Below are positions 18,218 to 28,264 of a stretch of DNA of 64,000 nt, piece after piece. A program made the translations under genes and the position numbers. How positions within the stretch are numbered: position 1 is the stretch's first letter; each line of letters opens with the position of its first letter. The notes beneath the pieces are model-generated. The model had not been told where the DNA came from, searched no databases, and worked only from the letters and a program-made list of their open reading frames with translations. The DNA is from Pseudomonas citrullilanati (GTDB taxonomy: Bacteria > Pseudomonadota > Gammaproteobacteria > Pseudomonadales > Pseudomonadaceae): NCBI RefSeq assembly GCF_030580855.1, contig NZ_JAUQOP010000004.1:1-64000 (forward strand), written 5' to 3'.

Positions 18218-19291
18218 ATGAGCCAGTGGCCAGACACCCGCATCCTTGACCTGCTCGGTATCGAGTTGCCCATCATCCAGGGGCCGCTGGCCGGGGTCAC
18301 CGGGCCGTCCATGGTGGTCGCCACCTGCAATGCCGGTGGCCTGGGCTCGATGCCCGCGGCGATGCTGGACGTCGAACAACTGCGCCAGGCCCTGACGACC
18401 ATCAACGAACAGACCGACAAGCCGTTCAACGTGAATTTCTTCTGCCACCAGCCACCGGCGTTCGATGCCCAACGCGCCGACGCCTGGAAGCAACGGCTCA
18501 AACCCTACTACCAGGAACTGGGCGCCGATTTCGACGCGCCGACACCCGTGTCCAATCGCACGCCATTCGACGATGCGGCCTGCCGCGTGCTGGAGCAGAT
18601 GCGGCCCAAGGTGGTCAGCTTCCACTTCGGCTTGCCGGAAAAAGCCTTGCTGGAGCGGGTCAAGGCCACCGGCGCGAAGATCCTCTCGTCGGCCACCACC
18701 GTCGAAGAGGCGGTCTGGCTGGAACAGCAAGGTTGCGACGCGATCATCGCCATGGGCTATGAGGCCGGCGGCCATCGCGGGATGTTCCTCAGCGATGACC
18801 TCAATACCCAGGTGGGCCTGTTCGCCTTGCTGCCGCAGGTGGTGGACGCGGTCAAGGTGCCGGTGATCGCCACCGGCGGCATCGGCGATGCGCGAGGCAT
18901 CGTCGCGGCGTTTGCCCTGGGCGCATCGGCGGTGCAATTGGGCAGCGCCTACCTGTTCACCCCCGAGGCCAGGGTCAGCGCCTCCCATCACCGCGCACTG
19001 CGCACGGCCAAGGAAAGCCAGACCGCCGTGACCAACCTGTTCACCGGCCGCCCGGCGCGGGGCATCGTCAACCGGGTCATGCGCGAAGTGGGCCCGATGA
19101 GCCCCCTGGCGCCGGCCTTTCCTCTGGCCGGCGGCGCGCTGATGCCGCTGCGCGCCAAGGACGAGGCCGATTTCAGCAACCTCTGGGCCGGCCAGGCGTT
19201 TCCCATGGGCCGCGAGTTGCCGGCGGGCGAGCTGACCCGCCGGTTGGCTGATGAGACGTTGGCGCGGCTCAGCGGGTTTGGCCGGGGCTGA
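18218..19291 (+). CDS. Nitronate monooxygenase
   Basis: A 357-residue FMN-dependent enzyme of the 2-nitropropane dioxygenase/nitronate monooxygenase family, oxidising alkyl nitronates such as propionate-3-nitronate. The FMN-binding TIM-barrel signatures are IIQGPLAGVTGPSMVVATCN at the start, AIIAMGYEAGGHRGMF (about residues 180-195, with the catalytic-region His) and ATGGIGDARGIVAAFALGA. ATG at 18218 (MSQWPDTRILDL) is chosen because the upstream extension lacks similarity-like composition. It is followed by a very long REPIN array. Confidence 0.9.
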   Translation: MSQWPDTRILDLLGIELPIIQGPLAGVTGPSMVVATCNAGGLGSMPAAMLDVEQLRQALTTINEQTDKPFNVNFFCHQPPAFDAQRADAWKQRLKPYYQELGADFDAPTPVSNRTPFDDAACRVLEQMRPKVVSFHFGLPEKALLERVKATGAKILSSATTVEEAVWLEQQGCDAIIAMGYEAGGHRGMFLSDDLNTQVGLFALLPQVVDAVKVPVIATGGIGDARGIVAAFALGASAVQLGSAYLFTPEARVSASHHRALRTAKESQTAVTNLFTGRPARGIVNRVMREVGPMSPLAPAFPLAGGALMPLRAKDEADFSNLWAGQAFPMGRELPAGELTRRLADETLARLSGFGRG

Positions 19292-19341
19292 AGGCAAGCG
19301 CCCACAAGGTCTCGCTTCCACCGGATGATGGCACGCGGTCC

Positions 19342-21120
19342 AATGTGGGCGAGCCCGCTCGCGATGGCGGTGGGTCAGCTTGCCTGGATGTCGCCTGGGC
19401 CGACGCCTTCGCGGGCAAGCCCGCTCCCACAGGGGATTGGCGGTGGGCCGCAGGTTTGTGAGCAACCGGGAATCACTGTGGGAGCGGGTTTGCTCGCGAA
19501 AGCGGTGGGTCAGCTTGCCTGGATGTCGCCTGGGCCGACGCCTTCGCGGGCAAGCCCGCTCCCACAGGGGATTTGTGCTGGGCCGCGGGTTTGTGAGCCA
19601 CCGAGAACCAGTGTGGGAGCGGGCTTGCTCGCGATGGCGGTGGGTCAGTTTGCATGGATATCGCCTGTGCCGGCGCCTTCGCGGGCAGGCCCGCTCCCAC
19701 AGGGATTTTGGCTGGACCGCAGGTTTGTGAGCAACCGGGAACCACTGTGGGAGCGAGCTTGCTCGCGATGGCGGTGGGTCAGCTTGCCTCGATATCGTCT
19801 GTGCCGACGCCTTCGCGGGCAGGCCCGCTCCCACAGGGATTTGTGCTGGGCTGCGGGTTTGTGAGCAACCGAGATCCAGTGTGGGAGCGAGCCTGCTCGC
19901 GAAAGCAGTGCATCAGCTTGCCTCGATGTCGCCTGTGCAGACGCCTTCGCGGGCAAGCCCGCTCCCACAGGGGATTTGTGCTGGGCCGGGGTTTGCAGGA
20001 CAACCGACATCCAATGTGGGAGCGAGCTTGCTCGCGATAGCGGTGGGTCAGCTTGCATGGATGTCGTCTGTGCCGGCGCCTTCGCGGGCAGGCCCGCTCC
20101 CACAGGGGATTTGTGCTGGGCCGCGGGTTTGTGAGCAACCGAGATCCAGTGTGGGAGCGAGCTTGCTCGCGATGGCGGTGGATCAGCTTGCATCGATGTC
20201 GCCTGTGCCGACGCCTTCGCGGGCAAGCCCGCTCCCACAGGGGATTTGTGCTGGGCCGCGGGTTTGTGAGCAACCGAGATCCAGTGTGGGAGCGAGCTTG
20301 CTCGCGATGGCGGTGGGTCAGCTTGCATCGATATCGTCTGTGCCGACGCCTTCGCGGGCAGGCCCGCTCCCACAGGGGATTTGTGTTGGGCCGCGGGTTT
20401 GTGAGCAACCGAGGTCCCCTGTGGGAGCGAGCTTGCTCGCGATGGCGGTGGGTCAGCTTGCCTCGATATCGTCTGTGTCGGCGCCTTCGCGGGCAGGCCC
20501 GCTCCCACGGGGGATTTGTGCTGGGCCGCGGGTTTGTGAGCCACCGAGAACCACTGTGGGAGCGGGCTTGCTCGCGAAAGCGGTGGGTCAGCTTACATTG
20601 ATATCGCCTGTGCCGACGCCTTCGCGGGCAGGCCCGCTCCCACGGGGGATTTGTGCTGGGCCGCGGGTTTGTGAGCCACCGAGAACCACTGTGGGAGCGG
20701 GCTTGCTCGCGAAAGCGGTGGGTCAGCTTGCCTCGATATCGTCTGTGCCGACGCCTTCGCGGGCAGGCCCGCTCCCACAGGGGATTTATGCTGGGCCGCG
20801 GGTTTGTGAGCAACCGAGATCCCGTGTGGGAGCGAGCTTGCTCGCGATGGCGGTGGGTCAGCTTGCCTTGATGTCGCCTGTGCCGCCGCCTTCGCGGGCA
20901 GGCCCGCTCCCACAGGGATTTGGGCTGGACCGCCGATTTGTGAGCAGCCGAGATCCAGTGTGGGAGCGAGCCTGCTCGCGATGGCGGTGGGTCAGCTTGC
21001 ATGGATGTCGCTAGTGCCGGCGCCTTCGCGGGCAAGCCCGCTCCCACAGGGATTTGGGCTGGGCCGCGGGTTTGTGAGCAACCGAGATCCCGTGTGGGAG
21101 CGAGCCTGCTCGCGAAGAAG
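19342..21120. repeat. Tandem REPIN array, about 13 units of 135 bp
   Basis: The TGTGGG of the plus-oriented REP recurs at 19344, 19477, 19612, 19746, 19880, 20015, 20150, 20285, 20420, 20555, 20690, 20825, 20959 and 21093, spacing 133-135 bp. Each unit holds this REP, a spacer with GGGTCAGCTTGC, an inverted REP ending CCGCTCCCACAG, and a linker of about 45 bp (GGGCCGCGGGTTTGTGAGC). So whole REPINs plus linker were amplified. The last copy is a half unit. Long open frames across the array on both strands are products of the 135-bp (45-codon) period and are not genes. It fills the nitronate monooxygenase-modA gap. Confidence 0.95.
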
Positions 21121-21149
21121 CCGGCACTGTCTCTTCTCGCGGCGCCTGA

Positions 21150-21983
<834 letters not shown>

Positions 21984-22664
21984 ATGCCCCTGACCACCGC
22001 CGACTTCGCCGCCATCTGGTTGACCCTGAAACTGGCGTCGTTGACCACGGTGATCCTGCTGCTCGTCGGCACCCCCATCGCCCTGTGGCTGTCACGGACT
22101 CGGTCCTGGCTGCGCGGGCCGGTGGGCGCGGTGGTGGCACTGCCATTGGTGCTGCCCCCCACGGTCATCGGTTTCTACCTGCTGCTGGCGTTGGGGCCGC
22201 ACGGCTGGATCGGCCAGTTCACCCAGGCCCTCGGGCTGGGCACCCTCACCTTCAGCTTCACCGGGCTGGTCATCGGCTCGGTGATCTATTCCATGCCATT
22301 CGTGGTGCAGCCGTTGCAAAACGCCTTCGCCGCCATCGGCAGCCGTCCGCTGGAAGTCGCCGCCACGTTGCGGGCCGGCCCTTGGGACACGTTTTTCAGC
22401 GTCATCCTGCCCCTGGCCCGGCCGGGGTTCGTGACCGCCGCGATCCTCGGTTTCGCCCATACCGTCGGCGAGTTCGGCGTGGTGCTGATGATTGGCGGCA
22501 ACATCCCTGAAAAGACCCGGGTGGTCTCGGTGCAGATCTACGACCATGTCGAAGCCCTGGAATATGCCCAGGCCCACTGGCTGGCCGCGGCCATGCTGGT
22601 GTTCTCTTTCGTGGTGCTGCTGGCGCTGTACTCCAGTCGCCGCAGCCGCGCCGGTTGGAGCTGA
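21984..22664 (+). CDS. modB: Molybdate ABC transporter permease
   Basis: A 226-residue inner-membrane permease with five to six hydrophobic helices. The EAA loop contacting the ATPase reads [20 protein letters not shown] followed by [30 protein letters not shown] near residue 165 is typical of ModB. ATG 21984 directly abuts the modA stop, so translation is coupled. Confidence 0.95.
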   Translation: MPLTTADFAAIWLTLKLASLTTVILLLVGTPIALWLSRTRSWLRGPVGAVVALPLVLPPTVIGFYLLLALGPHGWIGQFTQALGLGTLTFSFTGLVIGSVIYSMPFVVQPLQNAFAAIGSRPLEVAATLRAGPWDTFFSVILPLARPGFVTAAILGFAHTVGEFGVVLMIGGNIPEKTRVVSVQIYDHVEALEYAQAHWLAAAMLVFSFVVLLALYSSRRSRAGWS

Positions 22665-22667
22665 TCG

Positions 22668-23747
22668 ATGATTCAGGCGCGTTTCCAGCTCGACCGCGGA
22701 GCGTTTTCCCTCGACCTCGATGTGCAACTGCCGGGCCGTGGCGTGACGGCGCTGTACGGCCAGTCCGGCTCCGGCAAGACCACGTGCCTGCGTTGCATCG
22801 CCGGCCTGGAGCGACCGGCGCAAGGCTTCATCGAGGTCAACGGCCAGGTCTGGCAGGACAGCGAACGTGGCGTGTTCGTACCGCCCCATCGACGGCCCCT
22901 GGGTTATGTGTTCCAGGAAGCGAGCCTGTTCACCCACCTGTCGGTGCGGCACAACCTGGCGTTCGGCCTCAAGCGCATCGCCCCCGGCCTGCGGCGTGTG
23001 GGAATGGACCAGGCGACCGAGCTACTGGGCATCGGCCACCTGCTCGATCGCCAGCCGCACAACCTGTCCGGCGGCGAACGCCAGCGTGTGGGGATCGCCC
23101 GCGCCTTGCTGACCAGCCCGCAACTGCTGCTGATGGACGAGCCGCTGGCATCCCTCGACACCCGGCGCAAGAACGAGATCCTGCCTTACCTGCAACGGCT
23201 ACACGATGAACTGGACATCCCGGTGCTGTATGTCAGTCACTCCCAGGACGAAGTGGCGCGCCTGGCCGACCACATCGTCCTGCTCGAGGACGGTCGCGCC
23301 CTGGCGAGCGGCCCGATCGGCGAAACCCTGGCCCGGCTCGACCTGCCGCTGGCCCTGGGGGATGACGCGGGTGTGATGATCCAGGGCAAGGTCAGCGGCT
23401 ATGACCCGACCTATCAGCTGCTGACGCTGAACCTGCCCGGCAGTCAGTTGAACATCCGTGTGACCCACACGCCGCTGGGCCTTGGGCAGCCGCTGCGCTT
23501 CAAGGTCCAGGCGCGGGATGTCAGCCTCAGTCTGGCGAGCGATGCCCAGACCAGCATTCTCAATCGCTTGCCGGTCACGGTGGTCAGCGAGTTGGCCGCT
23601 GACAATACCGCCCATGTGTTGATCCGCCTGGATGCGGGGGGGACGCCGTTGTTGGCGCGTATCACGCGGTATTCCCGGGATCAGTTGGGGTTGCATTCGG
23701 GGCAGGTGCTTTGGGCGCAGATCAAGGCGGTGGCGGTGTTGGCTTAG
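22668..23747 (+). CDS. modC: Molybdate ABC transporter ATP-binding protein
   Basis: A 359-residue ATPase energising molybdate import. Walker A is GQSGSGKTT (about residues 31-39), the ABC signature [15 protein letters not shown] and Walker [13 protein letters not shown]. The C-terminal about 70 residues form a TOBE (molybdate-sensing) domain containing [18 protein letters not shown] strands (here [19 protein letters not shown]). It starts 3 nt after modB. Last gene of the operon. Confidence 0.95.
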   Translation: MIQARFQLDRGAFSLDLDVQLPGRGVTALYGQSGSGKTTCLRCIAGLERPAQGFIEVNGQVWQDSERGVFVPPHRRPLGYVFQEASLFTHLSVRHNLAFGLKRIAPGLRRVGMDQATELLGIGHLLDRQPHNLSGGERQRVGIARALLTSPQLLLMDEPLASLDTRRKNEILPYLQRLHDELDIPVLYVSHSQDEVARLADHIVLLEDGRALASGPIGETLARLDLPLALGDDAGVMIQGKVSGYDPTYQLLTLNLPGSQLNIRVTHTPLGLGQPLRFKVQARDVSLSLASDAQTSILNRLPVTVVSELAADNTAHVLIRLDAGGTPLLARITRYSRDQLGLHSGQVLWAQIKAVAVLA

Positions 23748-23750
23748 GGC

Positions 23751-23845
23751 ATATCCGTTGCTGCGCGGGTGCTGCTTGAGATTGGGGGGATATCCGTTGC
23801 TGCGCAGGTGTTGCTTGAGATTGGGGGGATATCCGTTGCTGCGGT
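23751..23845. repeat. 39-bp direct repeat, two full copies and a partial third
   Basis: ATATCCGTTGCTGCG begins copies at 23751, 23790 and 23829 (exact 39-bp period); the third copy ends after TGCTGCG. It starts immediately after the modC stop. Confidence 0.85.
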
Positions 23846-24182
23846 GACGGCTGATGGCGGTTCCGCCCTTACGGCGGGTCACTTTTGGAGGAGCGCCAAA
23901 AGTAACCAAAAGCGCTTTGCCCCACCACTCGGCACCTCGCCTACGGCTCGGTGTGCCCGAACGCAGGCCTTGCTCCGCGGGCCGCCGCGAAGGGCCATCC
24001 ATGGCCCAGCGCGGCTAACCCGGCATCCATGCCGGGTTACCCACTGCGCAAGACCTGCGTTCGGCCAGCGTGGTTAATGGGGCGTCAAGATCAAGATCAA
24101 GATCAAGATCAAGATCAAGGTCAAGGTCAAAAGCGAGGCGGTCCTATAGCTGACTTGGCTCTTGCGGTGTGCCCCAATTCCT
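23846..24182. other. Non-coding block with inverted segments and a TCAAGA hexamer run
   Basis: Contains CACTTTTGGAGGAGCGCC then AAAAGTAACCAAAAGCGC, a GCGGGCCGCCGC stretch and two facing ACGCAGGCCTTGC/GCAAGACCTGCGT segments, resembling a dispersed intergenic block I associate with fluorescent pseudomonads. At 24085-24132 a hexamer TCAAGA repeats five times, followed by two TCAAGG and one TCAAAA. I see no gene here. Confidence 0.55.
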
Positions 24183-24183
24183 T

Positions 24184-24275
24184 TGTGGGAGCGAGCTTGC
24201 TCGCGAAGGCGGCCCATCAGCCAACATAGCGCTTGCGGCCGCCCCCCCTGTGGGAGCGAGCCTGCTCGCGATAGC
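24184..24275. repeat. Two REP sequences in direct orientation
   Basis: TTGTGGGAGCGAGCTTGCTC at 24183 and TGTGGGAGCGAGCCTGCTCG at 24250, same family as the large array but both pointing the same way, so not a standard REPIN. Confidence 0.8.
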
Positions 24276-24369
24276 GGCCTGCCGGCCATCCAAGAAACTT
24301 GGCACGCCCCCTTCAGCCCGTGGTCAATCAGTCCATAGGCCACCGGATTCGCTGCCAAGGATTTTTTTC

Positions 24370-25425
24370 ATGCCCGACACTTTCTCACCGGATGCCCTGC
24401 CGCCCGATCTGCATTATGTGGACGATACGGCGCCTGGTATCACCCGCAAGAAGTTGCGGGGCAAGTTCTGTTATTTCGATCCCCAGGGCCAGCGCATTAC
24501 CGATGCGCAGGAGGTTCAGCGGATCAATGCCCTGGCGGTGCCGCCGGCTTACACCGATGTGTGGATCTGCGCCGACCCGCGCGGTCATCTCCAGGCCACC
24601 GGCCTGGACGCCCGTGGTCGCAAGCAGTACCGCTACCATCCGCGCTGGCGCGAGGTGCGGGATGCGGACAAGTATTCGCGGATGCTGGAGTTCGGCCGGG
24701 CCCTGCCCCGTTTGCGCAAGCGCCTGGAGCAGGTCCTGGCCCAGCCCGGTTTCAGCCGCGACAAGGTCCTGGCGACCGTGATCACCCTGCTGGACGTGAC
24801 CCTGATCCGGGTTGGTAATCCGCAATACGCCCGTGAAAACCACTCCTACGGTCTGACCACCCTGCGCAACAAGCATGTCGAGATCAACGGCAGCGCCATC
24901 GCCTTCCAGTTCCGGGGCAAGAGCGGGGTCGAGCACCAGATCACCGTGAAAGACCGGCGCCTGGCGCGGATCATCAAGCGCTGCCAGGAAATCCCCGGGC
25001 AGAACCTCTTCCAATACCTGGACGAGGACGGCGAACGTCATACCGTCAGTTCGTCAGACATCAACGCCTACCTCAAGTCCCTCACCGGCGCCGACTTCAC
25101 CGCCAAGGACTACCGGACGTGGGCCGGCAGCGCGGCGGCCCTGGCCGGGCTGCGGGCGTTGCGCTGGGAAACCGAGACCGAAGCGAAGAAACACGTCGCC
25201 GAGATGGTCAAGCAGGTCGCCCGGCAATTGGGCAACACGCCAAGTGTCTGTCGTAAATGCTACATTCACCCTGCGGTGCTGGAAGGCTTCCTGCTCGGCA
25301 CGTTGAAGGAATTGCCCAAGCCCCGGGTGCGCAAGGGCCTCAGCGAGGAGGAAGCCGGGCTGACGATGTTCCTGCAGCGGGTGGCGCAAGCCACACAGGC
25401 CTGCGAGTCGAAGTTCGGGTACTGA
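24370..25425 (+). CDS. DNA topoisomerase IB
   Basis: A 351-residue bacterial/poxvirus-type topoisomerase IB, which relaxes supercoils through a 3'-phosphotyrosyl intermediate. The N-terminal domain has GITRKKLRGKFCYFDPQGQ and IPPAYTDVWICADPRGH-like sequence (here VPPAYTDVWICADPRG). Catalytic-core motifs are RVGNPQYARENHSYGLTTLR, FRGKSGVEH and DYRTWAGSAAAL; the nucleophile Tyr is in CRKCYIHPAVLEGF near residue 299. The start MPDTFSPDALPP follows a T-rich stretch. Transcribed alone. Confidence 0.93.
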   Translation: MPDTFSPDALPPDLHYVDDTAPGITRKKLRGKFCYFDPQGQRITDAQEVQRINALAVPPAYTDVWICADPRGHLQATGLDARGRKQYRYHPRWREVRDADKYSRMLEFGRALPRLRKRLEQVLAQPGFSRDKVLATVITLLDVTLIRVGNPQYARENHSYGLTTLRNKHVEINGSAIAFQFRGKSGVEHQITVKDRRLARIIKRCQEIPGQNLFQYLDEDGERHTVSSSDINAYLKSLTGADFTAKDYRTWAGSAAALAGLRALRWETETEAKKHVAEMVKQVARQLGNTPSVCRKCYIHPAVLEGFLLGTLKELPKPRVRKGLSEEEAGLTMFLQRVAQATQACESKFGY

Positions 25426-25527
25426 CGGTCACCCGCGACGGTTCGCTCTCCGGAACATCCCGCCCGCGCTGAAATCCCAACTGTACGATCCCGCAACACT
25501 CACGCGTGAAATCGACAGGAGTCCCCG

Positions 25528-26091
25528 ATGTCCGAACACATTGTCCATTTTCATTGCCAGATCGATCAGGGAACCACCGAGCGCTTTCGCGACAATTGCC
25601 TGGAAGCCATCGAGAAAGGCGCGGACTCGCTGATGCTCAACCTGTCCACGGTGGGCGGCAGCACCAACTTCGGCTTTACCCTCTACACCTTCATCAAGTC
25701 CCTCCCGGTGCCGGTACGTGCGGTGAATGCCGGTAATATCGAGTCGATGGGCATCGTCATGTACCTGGCGGCCAGCGACCGTACCACCACGCCTCATTCA
25801 CGCTTCCTGATCCATCCCATGAATTGGTATTTCGGCCAGAAATCGGTGGACCACTCGCGCCTGCGCGAGTATCTGTCCAGCCTGGACAACGACGTGGCGC
25901 GCTACGTGGAGATCTACGTCAAGGAAACCGCCGGGGCCGCCACCCAACTGGATATCTTCAAGTGCCTGTGCAACGAGGAGCGGGTCATCCCGGCGGAAAA
26001 CTCCCTGGCCTTCGGCATCGCCCACCGGGTCGAGCAGGTGGTGTTCCCCGCCGATGCCAGGCACTGGAAAGTCAGTGGCGGCGAAGATTAG
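25528..26091 (+). CDS. ClpP-like serine protease (orphan)
   Basis: A 187-residue protein of the ClpP/crotonase fold. The Ser-containing turn GNIESMGIVMYLAA (about residues 71-84) and the His-containing RFLIHPMNWYFG (about residues 95-106) correspond to the ClpP catalytic Ser and His. The N-terminal strand SLMLNLSTVGGSTNFGFTLY matches the ClpP GG-loop region. It is shorter in the head region than housekeeping ClpP and has no clpX beside it, so partner and substrate are unknown. GACAGGAG upstream gives a good ribosome site. Confidence 0.8.
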   Translation: MSEHIVHFHCQIDQGTTERFRDNCLEAIEKGADSLMLNLSTVGGSTNFGFTLYTFIKSLPVPVRAVNAGNIESMGIVMYLAASDRTTTPHSRFLIHPMNWYFGQKSVDHSRLREYLSSLDNDVARYVEIYVKETAGAATQLDIFKCLCNEERVIPAENSLAFGIAHRVEQVVFPADARHWKVSGGED

Positions 26092-26306
26092 ATGAACAGC
26101 ATCGCTAAACAATGTTGAGCCCAGTGTTTATAAAAACTCCGACTTTGTCTGCAACTACGAAGCGAAGCGGCAAACACTTTCTTAGTTATGAACGAATGAC
26201 CATTCGTCGCCAGTACAACGCATTTTTTAAACTTACCTCGCCGCTTGCCTTTCACAGTTAATGCGAGGCACGTTGCTCGCTTTAAACCACCATGAGGATT
26301 CTCGAA

Positions 26307-26489
26307 ATGGCTAACAGCGGAAACAAAAACCCAGGCAACTTCGCAAACGATCGTGAGAAAGCATCTGAAGCCGGTAAGAAAGGCGGACAGGCGTCGGGCG
26401 GCAACAACACCAACGACCGTCAGAAAGGCTCTGGCGCCGGCAGCAAAGGCAGCGAACGCGGCCAAGGCGGCGGTGGCAGAAAGTCGTAA
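26307..26489 (+). CDS. KGG-repeat general stress protein
   Basis: A 60-residue hydrophilic protein, mostly Gly, Lys, Ser, Asn and Asp, with KGG-type repeats (ASEAGKKGGQASGG and then GSGAGSKGSERGQGGGG). It is like the small glucose/stress-induced KGG proteins of Bacillus and Pseudomonas and intrinsically disordered by composition. ATG at 26307 is preferred to one at 26292 because family members start MANSG-like. A hairpin (GGGCGCAGCC/GGCTGCGCCC, 26508-26527) follows and may end transcription. Confidence 0.85.
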   Translation: MANSGNKNPGNFANDREKASEAGKKGGQASGGNNTNDRQKGSGAGSKGSERGQGGGGRKS

Positions 26490-26636
26490 TCCCTGAAGAC
26501 CCGCTGGGGCGCAGCCTGGCTGCGCCCTGGTGCCGGGATTGTTTCAATTAAACATCACGCCGCACATCTGAATAGCCAACTTAGTTTAATCAAACCAAAT
26601 AACCGGCTCTTATGACCTTCCGTCATGTTGCCGTTG

Positions 26637-27395
26637 TTATTCATGCCCGTGTACCCCCGCCGGTTCTTTCACCTGCCATACCTGCCCCTTCTGCCAGGCA
26701 TCCGCCCCGCTATCGATCGCCGGGGACTTGATAGAGGCGCGAGCACGTTTCCTGGCTTCACTGTCCACGTTCATCCGGCTGTCGCGCTCACGCACAAGCT
26801 GGGGGTCGATCTGGCCATCGGCGGTAAAACCCATCATCAACTGCGGCACGCCATACGGCAGGGCCTGGCCCGATTCGGTGTGCCAGGTGTGCCAGGTCTT
26901 TCCGTAGGTGCCGATCAGGTTTTCCATCAAACGGGTTTCCGCGACCTCGGGGATGCCGGGGGCAATCAACTGCCCGGACTTCACCTCGTGCACATGACTG
27001 TGCCAGAGCTGCTTTTCACCGGCCGGCAAACCTTCGAACAAGCGCTTGCTGATGATGTACTCCACCCCCATCAATTTGGCGGCGGACGTATTGCCATCGA
27101 AAATGGCGCACTGGAACACTTCTTCGTTCAAGGCCGAGCAATAGTGATGCGCTTCCATTTGCCCGGACATCCGGCCGTTATAGAAGTGGAAGCCATCGAG
27201 GTAGGTATCGAGCGCCCGCAGCGGCGGTTTGTCCTGCATCAGCCCCGCACCCGCTTCCAGGGTCGCGGTGGTCGGCGTTTTCGTCGCCCCCGGCGCGCTC
27301 ACCGGCGAATCGGAGTTGCCACCGGCGCAACCGGTCAAGCCGAAAGCCGCCGCGCAAAGCACGGCCCACGTTCCATAAACGCTTTTACCTGGCAT
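26637..27395 (-). CDS. OBAP-family (DUF1264) lipoprotein
   Basis: A 252-residue protein with a lipoprotein signal (AVLCAAAFGLTGCAG, lipobox LTGC). The mature part matches the oil-body-associated-protein (DUF1264) family: YLDGFHFYNGRMSGQMEAHH, QCAIFDGNTSAAKLMGVEYI, then LWHSHVHEVKSGQLIAPGIP. The family is found in plants and bacteria, with no known bacterial function. ATG at 27395 gives a clean lipoprotein start; an earlier Met six codons upstream is also possible. It is transcribed alone on the minus strand. Confidence 0.85.
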   Translation of the reverse strand: MPGKSVYGTWAVLCAAAFGLTGCAGGNSDSPVSAPGATKTPTTATLEAGAGLMQDKPPLRALDTYLDGFHFYNGRMSGQMEAHHYCSALNEEVFQCAIFDGNTSAAKLMGVEYIISKRLFEGLPAGEKQLWHSHVHEVKSGQLIAPGIPEVAETRLMENLIGTYGKTWHTWHTESGQALPYGVPQLMMGFTADGQIDPQLVRERDSRMNVDSEARKRARASIKSPAIDSGADAWQKGQVWQVKEPAGVHGHE

Positions 27396-27513
27396 GTCGT
27401 TTCTCCTGTCCATGACAGGACATGAGAAAGACGCTCGGTCACGCGGGTTTGATTTTTCCTGACCGCCAACCGACGAGCGGAGCCCCTCGGCACGGTAGCT
27501 GCCGCCGGGTCGA

Positions 27514-28047
27514 TCAGGGTGCGACCTGCCGGCGTTTCACCGCCTCGATCCAGGCCGGGTCCAGGCGCGACTGTTCGCCGGCCAGCCCTAGCGCCTGCAT
27601 CCTCGCCAGATGCTCATCGGCTTCACGCGCCAGCGAGCCCTGGTCGCTGGAGTTGGCGTCCAGCTCATGCATCTGGACCAGGCCCAAGTGGTAGAACCGC
27701 AACAGTTTCATGGCCGCCGGTTCACCGGCCTGCACGCCAGCCTTCACCTGGTGCATGACGTTGGTGACGCTCATCAGGCTGCGCTTGAGCTGCCAGCCGT
27801 ACACCGCCGCGGCCATCCACGGCTGGGACCAGAAATACCCGCGCATCAGCGCGGCCATCGCCAATACCGCGACGATCACGCCACCGAGATTGAAGCGAAA
27901 GTTATCGCCGCCGGGCGTGCCGAACAGCAGCACGGCCAGGCTGGAGAGCAGCATCGCCAGTGCCAGGAACGTCACGGCGAGGATGAACGTACTGCGGCGG
28001 GTCTGTTGCCGGTAGGACCCGGCGTCCCACGGTTTGATCTCGAACAT
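27514..28047 (-). CDS. DUF3087-like inner-membrane protein
   Basis: A 177-residue protein with two transmembrane segments near the N-terminus (FILAVTFLALAMLLSSLAVL and LGGVIVAVLAMAALMRGYFW) and a cytosolic helical tail containing MHQVKAGVQAGEPAAMKLL. I associate this layout with DUF3087, from memory. ATG 28047 (MFEIKPWDAGSYR) begins the conserved-looking part; the long upstream extension overlaps the promoter of ppnN. Divergent from ppnN. Function unknown. Confidence 0.75.
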   Translation of the reverse strand: MFEIKPWDAGSYRQQTRRSTFILAVTFLALAMLLSSLAVLLFGTPGGDNFRFNLGGVIVAVLAMAALMRGYFWSQPWMAAAVYGWQLKRSLMSVTNVMHQVKAGVQAGEPAAMKLLRFYHLGLVQMHELDANSSDQGSLAREADEHLARMQALGLAGEQSRLDPAWIEAVKRRQVAP

Positions 28048-28264
28048 CGCGGCGCAATTTCCTTGTACGGCATGAAAAGAGTCGCGCATTATCGCCTGCC
28101 CGGTCGATTTAGCTATGCTGGGGCGCATTTTGTGTTGCAACCGACCCGAGGGATCCGGATCAAAGTCCATGGCGATACCGCAAGGATCGTGCGATCTTTC
28201 TGTGTGGACGTATTTTTCAAGATGCCGTCGCCGTGTGTACGGCATCGTTTTCAAGGAAAGCTGA

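Noticed and set aside
19342..21120. CRISPR array
   Set aside because: Repeats are 135-bp REPIN units with conserved linkers, not short repeats with unique spacers, and no cas genes are present.
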